Shown piece after piece: positions 6,543 to 12,690 of a stretch of 12,690 nucleotides of DNA. Each line of letters begins with the position of its first letter. The stretch's first letter is position 1. Made by a program: the position numbers and the translations under genes. The stretch is from Proteobacteria bacterium UBA964 (GTDB lineage: Bacteria > Pseudomonadota > Gammaproteobacteria > Steroidobacterales > Steroidobacteraceae). The notes beneath the pieces are model-generated. The model worked only from the letters and a program-made list of their open reading frames with translations, was not told the DNA's origin and searched no databases. The stretch spans positions 35,644 to 48,333 of the forward strand of contig DBCG01000057.1 in the NCBI GenBank assembly GCA_002292945.1. The letters are read 5' to 3'.

Positions 6543-6572
6543 TTGCGGAACCCGCCGCGCGCCGCACACAAT
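6543..6572 (+). promoter_or_regulatory. weak candidate promoter for the HMG-CoA reductase operon
   Basis: TTGCGG (6543-6548) and CACAAT (6567-6572) are 18 bases apart. The -10 has the conserved A2 and T6. It ends six bases before the ATG at 6579, so the mRNA would be leaderless or nearly so, in line with the absence of a Shine-Dalgarno sequence. The match is modest: three and four of six bases. Confidence 0.3.
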
Positions 6573-6578
6573 GAACCT

Positions 6579-7787
6579 ATGACTGACGACAGCCGCAGCC
6601 CCGGCACGCGCCGCCTGCCCTCCACCACCGATGCCTCGCGCGAGGCGCGCGATGCGCGTCGCTCGCGTCTCCTGAGCGATGGCCACACGGTCACCGCGAT
6701 CAGCGGCGCGGCCGATGAACCGGATCCCGCGAGCCTGTCGGGCAGCATCGAAGGCTTCATCGGCTACGCCCAAGTGCCGATCGGCATCGCCGGCCCGGTG
6801 CACATCCGTGGCCAGTACGCGCAAGGTGATTTCATCGTGCCGCTCGCCACCACCGAGGGCACGCTGGTCGCCTCCTACCAGCACGCCTTCAACGCCATCA
6901 ACCGCGGCGGCGGTGCGGCGGCGGCCTGCACGCGGCAGCTGGTCGGTCGCGCACCCTGCTTCGCGTTCGCGGACCTCCCCACGGCCGCCACCATGGCCGC
7001 ATGGTTGGCCTCGCAGTTCCTGCCGATGCAGCAAGCCGCCGCCACCACCTCGCGCTACTGTCGGCTGCAAGGTGCGCGCACCTCGGTGGTCGGCAACACC
7101 GTCTACCTGATGCTCGAGTACACGACCGGCGATGCAGCAGGCCAGAACATGGTCACGCTCGCCACGCAAGCGGTCTGCGCGGCGCTGCTGCCGCGGATGC
7201 CGCACGCCCCGGTGAACTGGCTGGTGGAATCCGTGCTGTCCGGCGACAAGCGCGCCACTGCGCAGGCCTTCCTCGGCGCGCGCGGTCGCAACGCCTCGGC
7301 CGAGGTGCTGCTGCCGGGACGGCATCTCGCCCGCTATTGGCGCACCGAGGCCGCGACCATGGTCCGGGCTTGGCAGCAAGGCACGATCGGTTCGCTGCAG
7401 ACCGGCTCGATCGGCGTGCAGGGCAATGTCGCCAACGCCGTCGCCGCACTGTTCATCGCTTGCGGCCAAGATGTCGCCTGCGTCGTCGAGGCGAGCACCG
7501 CCCTGACGCGCATCGAAGCGACGCCGGCCGGCGATCTGTACGCCTCGGTGACGCTGCCGAACCTGATCGTCGGCACGGTCGGCGGCGGCACCTTCCTGCC
7601 GACCGCGCGCGAATGTCTCGCGCTGCTCGGCTGCACCGGCCCCGGCACGGCGGCGAAGTTCGCGGAGATCTGCGCCGTGGTCGCGCTCGCCGGCGAGCTC
7701 GCGGTGGTCGGCGCGATGGCAAGCGGCGCCTTCGCCGACGCGCATGCGAGCGGCGGACGCAAGGGCCGCGGCACCGGCGAGAGCTGA
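6579..7787 (+). CDS. class I-type hydroxymethylglutaryl-CoA reductase homolog
   Basis: HMG-CoA reductase (402 residues) reduces HMG-CoA to mevalonate with NAD(P)H. Family blocks are in order: GFIGYAQVPIGIAGPV (59-74), LATTEGTLVAS (89-99), SRYCRLQ, TTGDAAGQNMVT (dinucleotide site), SGDKRA (221-226), NAVAALFIACGQD (286-298), LPNLIVGTVGGGTFLP, and a C-terminal ADAHASGG. The catalytic tetrad reads E93, K224, D298 and H389. The spacings (131, 74, 91) resemble human E559/K691/D767/H866 (132, 76, 99) and not the class II enzyme of Pseudomonas mevalonii. R124 matches human R590. The usual STNRG after the E loop is replaced by SYQHA, so CoA binding may differ. There is no membrane domain. It is first in a tight operon with DUF374 and cyclase genes; no other mevalonate gene is in the window. 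Confidence 0.92.
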   Translation: MTDDSRSPGTRRLPSTTDASREARDARRSRLLSDGHTVTAISGAADEPDPASLSGSIEGFIGYAQVPIGIAGPVHIRGQYAQGDFIVPLATTEGTLVASYQHAFNAINRGGGAAAACTRQLVGRAPCFAFADLPTAATMAAWLASQFLPMQQAAATTSRYCRLQGARTSVVGNTVYLMLEYTTGDAAGQNMVTLATQAVCAALLPRMPHAPVNWLVESVLSGDKRATAQAFLGARGRNASAEVLLPGRHLARYWRTEAATMVRAWQQGTIGSLQTGSIGVQGNVANAVAALFIACGQDVACVVEASTALTRIEATPAGDLYASVTLPNLIVGTVGGGTFLPTARECLALLGCTGPGTAAKFAEICAVVALAGELAVVGAMASGAFADAHASGGRKGRGTGES

Positions 7788-7793
7788 GACCCC

Positions 7794-8609
7794 ATGGCTG
7801 ACACGGCACCAGGACCGGACCGCACGCAGCGGCCCCGCAAGCCGATACGCCGCTTCGTGCTGCACAAGATGCTGCCGCCTATCGGCTGGCGCGCCTATCG
7901 TGCGCTTGGCCGTTCCTGGACCTATCGCACCGAACAGGTCGATACGACGCTGCACCGGCTGATCGCCGCGCGACAGCCTGTGGTAGGCGCCTTCTTGCAC
8001 TCGCGTACCTTTGCGCTGATGCACTTCTTCAGCCTGCCCGAGCAGGGCCGCTGGAGCCTGATGTGCTCGCAGAGCCGTGACGGCGAGGCGATGGCCCGCA
8101 TCGAAGAAGGTCTCGGCTTCCGTGTCGCGCGCGGCTCCTCCGGCAAGGGCGGCGCACGTGCGCTGGTCGAGATGATCAAGGCACAGCGCGAGGATCCCGG
8201 ACTCAACTCTTGTCTCGCGATCGATGGTTCGCGCGGCCCGCGCGGCGTCGCGCAGCTCGGCATCATCACCCTCGCGCAGAAGACCGGCAGCGTGCTGCTG
8301 CCGGTGGCCGGGTCGGCGGCGAGCTGCTGGCGTTGGGATGCCTCGTGGGACCGCACCGTGATCCCGAAGCCAGGGGCCACCGTCGCAGTGCGTGCGGGCG
8401 AGCCGATTGAAGTGCCGGCCAAACTCGATGCGGTGCAGCTCGAGGCGCTGCGGCGGCGCGTCGAAGACGCCTTGGTGGGGATGCATGCCGACCTCGACGC
8501 CGTCACCGGCTACCGGGATCCCGAACCGTTGCGGTTGCCGCCCAAAGGTGCGGACGCGGCATCGAAAGCCGCGGCGCATGGCGCATCGTCAGCGCCGCCG
8601 TCGGACTGA
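7794..8609 (+). CDS. DUF374 / lysophospholipid acyltransferase-like protein
   Basis: A 271-residue protein of the DUF374 branch of the LPLAT acyltransferase superfamily, which transfers acyl groups to glycerolipid or lipid A-like acceptors; the acceptor of this branch is not established. Visible motifs: GAFLHSRTFALMHFF (66-79, the histidine region), MCSQSRDGEAMARI (90-103), GFRVARGSSGKGGARAL (108-124), LAIDGSRGPRG (141-151; the family usually has DGPRGP) and SWDRTVIPKPGATVAVRAGEPIEVP (184-208). The C-terminal tail after 240 is low-complexity Ala/Pro/Ser. There is no signal peptide; the N-terminus is basic (PRKPIRRFVLHK), suggesting peripheral inner-membrane contact (inference). It starts six bases after the HMG-CoA reductase stop and is followed by the cyclase after seven bases, so all three are almost certainly cotranscribed. 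Confidence 0.88.
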   Translation: MADTAPGPDRTQRPRKPIRRFVLHKMLPPIGWRAYRALGRSWTYRTEQVDTTLHRLIAARQPVVGAFLHSRTFALMHFFSLPEQGRWSLMCSQSRDGEAMARIEEGLGFRVARGSSGKGGARALVEMIKAQREDPGLNSCLAIDGSRGPRGVAQLGIITLAQKTGSVLLPVAGSAASCWRWDASWDRTVIPKPGATVAVRAGEPIEVPAKLDAVQLEALRRRVEDALVGMHADLDAVTGYRDPEPLRLPPKGADAASKAAAHGASSAPPSD

Positions 8610-8616
8610 ACCGACC

Positions 8617-9228
8617 ATGGGTCAGCGCCAGATCGACTGCGCGGTGATGTTCGTCGATATGCGCGGCTTCACCCGCGCCTCGGAACACCTCGGACCAGAC
8701 GGGGTCGTCGCCCTCTTGGAGGGCTACTTCGAGCTCCTCGTAGGCGTCGTCGGACAGCACAGCGGTCGCGCCTGCAACATGGCCGGTGACGGCGTGGTGG
8801 TCGCTTTCGGCACCGGCCCCTGCGCGGCGGACACCGGCGAACAAGCAGCCCGCAGGTCGGTGCGAGCGGCCCATGCGCTGCTCGATGCCTGGAAGACCTT
8901 CGCCGCGGACTGGCAGGCGCGGCAGGGCGTCATCACCGGCCTCGGCATCGGCATCCACTACGGGCCGGTGATCGCCGGGCCGATCGGCCCGCCCTCGTTC
9001 CGGCACGACACCGTGGTGGGCGACACGGTGAACGTGGCGACACGGCTCTGTCAGCGCGCCCGCGCCGGCGAAGTGTTGTTCTCTGGCACGGTGCGCGCCG
9101 CACTCGGCCCCGACGGCCTCGGCCTCGAGATCCTCGAACTGCCGGCGCTGCAGATCCGCGGCCGCGCCGCGCCGCTGCCGATGCACTGCCTGCCGGCGAC
9201 GCTGCGTCTCGATCTGGGCGCGGACTGA
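8617..9228 (+). CDS. stand-alone class III adenylate/guanylate cyclase domain protein
   Basis: A 203-residue protein consisting almost only of a class III nucleotide cyclase catalytic domain; such domains form cAMP or cGMP as dimers. The metal-binding aspartates are D14 (FVDMRGFT) and D58 (NMAGDGVVVAFG), 44 residues apart as usual. The transition-state pair N139/R143 is present in VVGDTVNVATRL, and T132 occupies the class IIIb threonine site. The base-recognising lysine normally three residues before GD is N54 here (CNMAGD), so activity or substrate may differ; similar Asn variants occur in other bacterial cyclases. There is no signal peptide, membrane segment or sensor domain. The frame is open upstream inside the DUF374 gene, but the ATG at 8617, seven bases after that stop, fits the domain edge. 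Confidence 0.88.
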   Translation: MGQRQIDCAVMFVDMRGFTRASEHLGPDGVVALLEGYFELLVGVVGQHSGRACNMAGDGVVVAFGTGPCAADTGEQAARRSVRAAHALLDAWKTFAADWQARQGVITGLGIGIHYGPVIAGPIGPPSFRHDTVVGDTVNVATRLCQRARAGEVLFSGTVRAALGPDGLGLEILELPALQIRGRAAPLPMHCLPATLRLDLGAD

Positions 9229-9299
9229 CGGCCTCGCGGCGGCGTCTGTCCGTCGCTGATATCCTGACCGCCCGACCCCGGACACCCGGAACCACTCCC

Positions 9300-11453
9300 A
9301 TGCGCCACGCGCTCCGTATCGCCATGACCACCGCACTCATCGCCGCCGCCTCCACTGCACTCTCCACCGCCGCCTCGCCGCCGCTGCCCGTGCTCGCCGC
9401 ACCGTGGATCGGTCCATACGGCGGCGTGCCCGCCTTCGACAAAGCCTCGCCTGCCGGGCTCGCGCCTGCGATGGAAGCCGGCATGGCCCGGCAATTGGCC
9501 GAACTTCAGGCGATCGCCGATGATCCTGCGCCGGCCACCTTCGAGAACACCATCGCCGCGATGGAACGCTCCGGTCGCGCCTTGCGCCGCGCCTATACGG
9601 TCTTTGGCATCTACGGCTCCACGCTCAGCGACGACGCCGTGCAGGCGGTCGAGCGCGAACTCGAACCCAAGCTCGCCGCGTTCCGCGACCGCATCACCCA
9701 GAACGACAAGCTGTTCGCGCGTATCGCTGCGGTCTACGACACGCGCATGACCGCCGGCCTCACCTCAGAGCAACAGCGCCTCACTTGGCTCACCTATACC
9801 GATCTCGTGCGCGCCGGCGCCAAGCTCGATGCCGCCTCGAAGACCCGTCTGGCGGAGATCAACCAATCTTTGGCCGGGCTGTTCACGCGCTTCAGCCAGA
9901 ACCTTCTCGCCGACGAGGGCTCGCGCTTCACGCAGCTCGGCGCCGAGGCCGACCTCGCGGGCTTGCCCGAGTCGCTGCGCGCGGGCTATGCGACGGACGC
10001 CGAGAGCCGCGGCCTGAAAGGCCGATGGGTGATCGCCAACACCCGCTCATCCGTCGAGCCCTTCCTCACCTACTCCACCCGTCGCGACCTGCGCGAGCAG
10101 GTGTGGCGCGAGTTCGTGGGCCGCGGCGACAACGGCGGCGCGCGCGACAACAACGCGATCATCGGTGAGATCCTGCAGCTGCGCGCCGAGCGCGCGCGCC
10201 TGCTCGGCCATCCTACGCATGCGCACTGGCGGCTCGAGAACACCATGGCTCGCACCCCCGAACGCGCCATGGCGCTGATGGAGGCGGTATGGAAGCCCGC
10301 CGTCGCTCGGGTGCGTGAGGAGGTCGCCGACATGCAGCGTGTCGCGGACGCCGAGGGCGACAAGGTCACCATCGAGCCTTGGGACTACCGGTTCTACGCG
10401 GAGAAGGTCCGCAAGGCCAAGTACGACCTCGACACCAACGAGCTCAAGCCCTACCTGCAGCTCGACAAGCTCCGTGAAGGCATGTTCTTCGTGGCGAAGG
10501 AGCTCTTCGGCCTCGTCTTCAAGCCGCTCACGCCGGGCACCGTGCCGGTCTACCACCCCGATGTCGCGGTCTGGGAGGTCAGCGACCTCGCAGGGCGGCA
10601 TGTGGGCCTCTGGTACTTCGACCCCTACGCCCGCGTCGGCAAGCAATCAGGCGCCTGGATGAACGCCTACCGCGATCAGGAGCGTTTCGACGGTGAGGTC
10701 ACCACCATCGTCTCCAACAACTCCAACTTCGTGAAGGGCAAGCCCGGCGAGCCGGTGCTCATCAGCTGGGACGACGCTGTGACGCTGTTCCACGAGTTCG
10801 GTCACGCCCTGCATGGCCTCGCCTCCAACGTCAACTACCCCTCCGTCTCCGGCACAGCGGTGGCGCGGGACTATGTCGAGTTCCCCTCGCAGCTGCTCGA
10901 ACATTGGTTGCCGACCCAGAAGATCCTCGACCGCTACGCCGTGCACCACCAGAGCGGTGAGCCGATCCCGGCCGAGCTCGTCGCCAAGGTCGAGCGCGCC
11001 AAGAATTTCAACCAAGGCTTCGCCACCGTCGAATACCTCGCCGGCGCGCTGATCGACATGAAGCTGCACCTCGCGGCGCAGCCGGGTGCCCGGATCGACC
11101 CAGACATGTTCGAGCGCGAGACCCTGGCCGCGCTCGGCATGCCCCGCGAGATCGTGATGCGCCATCGCACCCCGCAGTTCGGTCATATCTTTTCGGGCGA
11201 CGGCTATTCCGCCGGCTACTACAGCTATCTTTGGTCGGACACGCTGACGGCCGACGCGTGGGAAGCGTTCACCGCCGGTGAGGGCGCCTGGGATCGCGGC
11301 ATGGCCAAGCGACTGCGCGACAACGTGTTCTCGGTGGGCAACACCATCGACCCGTCGGACGGTTACCGCGCCTTCCGCGGCCGCGATCCGGGCATCGACG
11401 CGCTGATGCGCAAGCGCGGCTTCCTGCCGCCCTCCAGCCCGACCCAACCCTGA
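9300..11453 (+). CDS. exported M3 family zinc peptidase, peptidyl-dipeptidase Dcp-like
   Basis: A 717-residue thimet-oligopeptidase-family (M3) metallopeptidase that cleaves short peptides inside a deep channel. The zinc site is HEFGHALHG with H498, E499 and H502, and the third ligand E527 in ARDYVEFPSQ, 29 residues after the first histidine as in family members. The substrate-binding end FGHIFSGDGYSAGYYSYLWS (about residues 627-646) is intact. The N-terminal block ATFENTIAAMERSG and the overall length favour Dcp (about 680 residues in E. coli) with an added signal peptide (MRHALRIAMTTALIAAASTALSTAAS), so the enzyme is probably periplasmic. A second in-frame ATG lies at codon 9, but the basic MRHALR makes a better signal start. 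TGATATCCT (9257-9265) upstream resembles an extended -10, but no -35 is seen. It forms its own unit, 71 bases after the cyclase. Confidence 0.93.
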   Translation: MRHALRIAMTTALIAAASTALSTAASPPLPVLAAPWIGPYGGVPAFDKASPAGLAPAMEAGMARQLAELQAIADDPAPATFENTIAAMERSGRALRRAYTVFGIYGSTLSDDAVQAVERELEPKLAAFRDRITQNDKLFARIAAVYDTRMTAGLTSEQQRLTWLTYTDLVRAGAKLDAASKTRLAEINQSLAGLFTRFSQNLLADEGSRFTQLGAEADLAGLPESLRAGYATDAESRGLKGRWVIANTRSSVEPFLTYSTRRDLREQVWREFVGRGDNGGARDNNAIIGEILQLRAERARLLGHPTHAHWRLENTMARTPERAMALMEAVWKPAVARVREEVADMQRVADAEGDKVTIEPWDYRFYAEKVRKAKYDLDTNELKPYLQLDKLREGMFFVAKELFGLVFKPLTPGTVPVYHPDVAVWEVSDLAGRHVGLWYFDPYARVGKQSGAWMNAYRDQERFDGEVTTIVSNNSNFVKGKPGEPVLISWDDAVTLFHEFGHALHGLASNVNYPSVSGTAVARDYVEFPSQLLEHWLPTQKILDRYAVHHQSGEPIPAELVAKVERAKNFNQGFATVEYLAGALIDMKLHLAAQPGARIDPDMFERETLAALGMPREIVMRHRTPQFGHIFSGDGYSAGYYSYLWSDTLTADAWEAFTAGEGAWDRGMAKRLRDNVFSVGNTIDPSDGYRAFRGRDPGIDALMRKRGFLPPSSPTQP

Positions 11454-11554
11454 GCACAAGGAGCGTCCGAGGGCCACCTGACGCCAAAGATCGCGTCGAT
11501 GATGGGCCGATGACGCAAGATACGGTGCGTTTCGTCACGCATCGCACTCAAGTT

Positions 11555-11585
11555 TTGTCGAAACCCTTCAATGAACCCATATAAT
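11555..11585 (+). promoter_or_regulatory. promoter of the small SANT-like gene
   Basis: A perfect TATAAT (11580-11585) is preceded by TTGTCG (11555-11560, four of six bases) with a 19-base spacer, slightly long. The local sequence is AT-rich compared with its surroundings. Transcription would start near 11592, giving a leader of about 45 bases before the ATG at 11637. It is the best sigma-70-type -10 in the window. Confidence 0.6.
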
Positions 11586-11636
11586 CGCTCCACTCCGGAA
11601 TTTTGAACGCCGGTCAATCAAGCGAAGGACGATCTG

Positions 11637-11870
11637 ATGGCCAAGAAGACTGCACGCGTCACCCGCAAGCCCAAGAAGGGGTCGCGCAACTTCACTCCCT
11701 GGACCCCGGCGGACGAGAAAAAACTGCGCAAGCTTGCCGGCAAGATGCCGACCGAAAAGGTGGCGAAGACGCTCAACCGCTCGGTCGCAGCCGTCACCTT
11801 CAAGGCGTTCTCGCTGCGCCTGTCGTTGCGTCTGGCCAAGTCGAACCGGGGCCGTCGCCTCGGTCACTGA
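11637..11870 (+). CDS. small basic SANT/Myb-like helix-turn-helix protein
   Basis: A 77-residue, strongly basic protein. Residues 1-18 are a lysine/arginine tail (MAKKTARVTRKPKKGSRN). Then FTPWTPADEKKLRKLAGK (19-36), TEKVAKTLNRSVAAVTFKAFSL (39-60) and RLSLR fit a Myb/SANT-like three-helix fold: tryptophan followed by an acidic residue, a DEKKLRKLA helix, and a recognition-like helix R-SVAAVTFKA. The pattern AKTLNRSVAAV resembles short proteobacterial proteins with the same tail and domain; this is from memory. Nucleic-acid binding, possibly nucleoid-associated, is inferred from charge and fold. AAGGA at 11625-11629, seven bases before the ATG, supports the start. A strong promoter precedes it. 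Its stop overlaps the end of the convergent yqjK-like gene by seven bases. Confidence 0.82.
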   Translation: MAKKTARVTRKPKKGSRNFTPWTPADEKKLRKLAGKMPTEKVAKTLNRSVAAVTFKAFSLRLSLRLAKSNRGRRLGH

Positions 11871-12214
11871 CCGCCGTCGGAGGTCTCCCGGCGGATCGGT
11901 TCACGAGCTGCACCCGGTGCTGCGCCCGCAGAACCGAGCGCCGAGAGCACTCTGCGCAGCAGATTGACGCCGGCCAGCCCTCGCCCGACGAGGGTGAGGG
12001 TCCTTGCGGGACCCGCATAGGCCAACAACGCCGCGCCCGCTGCCAACAGCACGGGGGTGCTCGTGATCGCACGGGCGACCTTGATGCTGCGCTCTGCACC
12101 GCCGAGCCGACCGGTGACGCCTGCGCCGGTGCGAGCGATGTCTTCGCGCAATCGCGCGCTACGGGCCAGCAATTGCGCGCGTCGGCGCTCGGTCTCTGAT
12201 TCGCGCTTCGTCAT
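11864..12214 (-). CDS. yqjK: YqjK-like membrane protein
   Basis: A 116-residue protein matching the position and character of E. coli YqjK: a charged N-terminus TKRESETERRRAQLLARSARLREDIA (2-27), then one predicted membrane segment STPVLLAAGAALLAYAG (about 52-68), an amphipathic stretch RTLTLVGRGLAGVNLLRRVL and a polar tail. The ERRRAQLL start is typical of the YqjK family. Its function is unknown beyond association with YqjD/YqjE at the inner membrane. An ATG at 12232 would extend it by six residues. The ATG at 12214 is preferred because GGAGG lies seven bases upstream and ATGA overlaps the yqjE stop, giving tight coupling. Its 3' end overlaps the convergent SANT-like gene by seven bases. 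The symbol rests on synteny and short similarity. Confidence 0.78.
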   Translation of the reverse strand: MTKRESETERRRAQLLARSARLREDIARTGAGVTGRLGGAERSIKVARAITSTPVLLAAGAALLAYAGPARTLTLVGRGLAGVNLLRRVLSALGSAGAAPGAAREPIRRETSDGGQ

Positions 12215-12624
12215 GTAGGCCCCTCCGGCCAACGATCGTCCCGACGCGTACCGGGTTCGGCGCGTCTGGCCGCGGCGTCCAACGCCGCCCGGTCGCGGCG
12301 CAGCTCCGCGAGCGTGCCCTCGAGCAGCGGCGGCCCGTTGCGCACGCGGCGCAAGACCTGCCAGACGGCCAGACCCGCCAAGACGACGAACAACAGCGCC
12401 ACCAGCCCCACCGCGAGCAGTCGATTGGTGTCCCAGAACGCGACGATGACCGTCGTGATGATCATCAACAACGCGAGGAACGCGAACAGCAGGCCGACCG
12501 CCGCCCAGACGAGGATGACGGCCAGCCGCCGCAGTTCCCCCGAGAGTTCGGTGGTCAGCAGCTCGATGCGGACCTGCAGCAACGCGAGCAGCTGGGTGAC
12601 GAGCTGACGCAGGGATTCGAACAT
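12211..12624 (-). CDS. yqjE: YqjE-like phage-holin-superfamily membrane protein (PF07332 type)
   Basis: A 137-residue inner-membrane protein. The N-terminal helix SLRQLVTQLLALLQVRIELLTTELSGELRRL (4-34) is the hallmark of the YqjE/holin superfamily III proteins. It is followed by a helical hairpin of two membrane segments (about 35-64 AVILVWAAVGLLFAFLALL... and 69-91 LLAVGLVALLFVVLAGLAVW) and a charged cytoplasmic tail with LRRVRNGPPLLEGTLAELRRD. The name holin reflects a fold resemblance; a lytic role is not expected here. It lies 21 bases after the yqjD stop and overlaps yqjK by four bases (ATGA), reproducing the yqjD-yqjE-yqjK order. In E. coli these genes are associated with stationary phase and YqjD with ribosome binding at the membrane. 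No good Shine-Dalgarno is visible, so coupling to yqjD is likely. Confidence 0.87.
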   Translation of the reverse strand: MFESLRQLVTQLLALLQVRIELLTTELSGELRRLAVILVWAAVGLLFAFLALLMIITTVIVAFWDTNRLLAVGLVALLFVVLAGLAVWQVLRRVRNGPPLLEGTLAELRRDRAALDAAARRAEPGTRRDDRWPEGPT

Positions 12625-12645
12625 GTGCGGCTCGGGAGGACGGGC

Positions 12646-12690
12646 TCAGCGACGGCTGAGCAACACGCCGACGATCAGCCCGACGCCCGT
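12646..12690 (-). CDS. yqjD: 3' end of a YqjD/ElaB-type (DUF883) protein, cut by the window edge
   Basis: Reading the - strand from the right edge gives TGVGLIVGVLLSRR followed by TGA. This is the typical C-terminal membrane anchor of YqjD/ElaB/DUF883 proteins, a glycine-rich GVGxxxGxLLxRR ending in two arginines. Only 14 residues are inside the window. The identification is supported mainly by the yqjE and yqjK genes directly downstream on the same strand. Family members are tail-anchored in the inner membrane, and YqjD binds ribosomes in stationary phase in E. coli. Confidence 0.65.
   Translation of the reverse strand, partial: TGVGLIVGVLLSRR

Noticed and set aside
6480..8579. A 699-codon open frame on the - strand opposite the HMG-CoA reductase and acyltransferase genes.
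   Set aside because: It lies antisense to two clearly recognised proteins, its translation is Arg/Ala/Gly-rich without domains, and long antisense frames are expected at this GC content.
10647..11477. A 276-codon open frame on the - strand over the end of the M3 peptidase.
   Set aside because: It covers the zinc site and C-terminal motifs of the peptidase on the other strand and has no recognisable domain.
11493..11515. Weak inverted repeat GCGTC...GACGC after the M3 peptidase as a terminator.
   Set aside because: Only five pairs with a long loop and no T-tract; no better than chance.
12211..12624. Phage holin suggesting a prophage.
   Set aside because: The protein is of the chromosomal YqjE type, flanked by yqjD- and yqjK-like genes; no phage genes are present.

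Overview
The window is very GC-rich, densely packed bacterial chromosome. Gammaproteobacteria is the best fit: a yqjD-yqjE-yqjK-type cluster, an NhaR-type LysR regulator, an OmpA-type lipoprotein with a glycine zipper, a DUF192 protein and a Dcp-like M3 peptidase occur together. This placement is inferred from gene content and protein style; no rRNA or other marker gene is present. I see no mobile element, CRISPR array, tRNA or rRNA.

Layout. (1) 1-511: end of an exported DUF192 protein, open at the left edge. (2) 512-876: a 365-base stretch without a conventional gene. It holds two hairpins, an extended -10 element, a 33-codon signal-peptide-like ORF whose end is duplicated in tandem, and a 14-base repeat pair. 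(3) 877-2285, + strand: an exported four-cysteine protein of unknown function, then an OmpA-family peptidoglycan-binding lipoprotein. (4) 2315-3869, - strand: a SAM-dependent methyltransferase followed by a small coiled-coil protein. (5) 3962-4870, + strand: an NhaR-like regulator divergent from the methyltransferase. (6) 4931-6537: a second, divergent copy of the four-cysteine protein, coupled by TGATG to an outer-membrane beta-barrel protein. (7) 6579-9228: a tight three-gene operon of class I HMG-CoA reductase, DUF374 acyltransferase and a stand-alone class III nucleotide cyclase. (8) 9300-11453: an exported M3 zinc peptidase. (9) 11637-11870: a small basic SANT/Myb-like protein with its own promoter. 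(10) 11864-12690, - strand: yqjD (3' end only), yqjE and yqjK-like genes.

Much of the window serves the cell envelope: a lipoprotein anchored to peptidoglycan, a beta-barrel, two paralogous periplasmic proteins, an exported peptidase, a lipid acyltransferase and membrane proteins of the YqjDEK set. The most unusual parts are the HMG-CoA reductase/acyltransferase/cyclase operon, which has no other mevalonate-pathway gene beside it, and the pair of four-cysteine paralogs, each next to an outer-membrane protein gene. I could not run searches, so family names rest on motifs read by eye.
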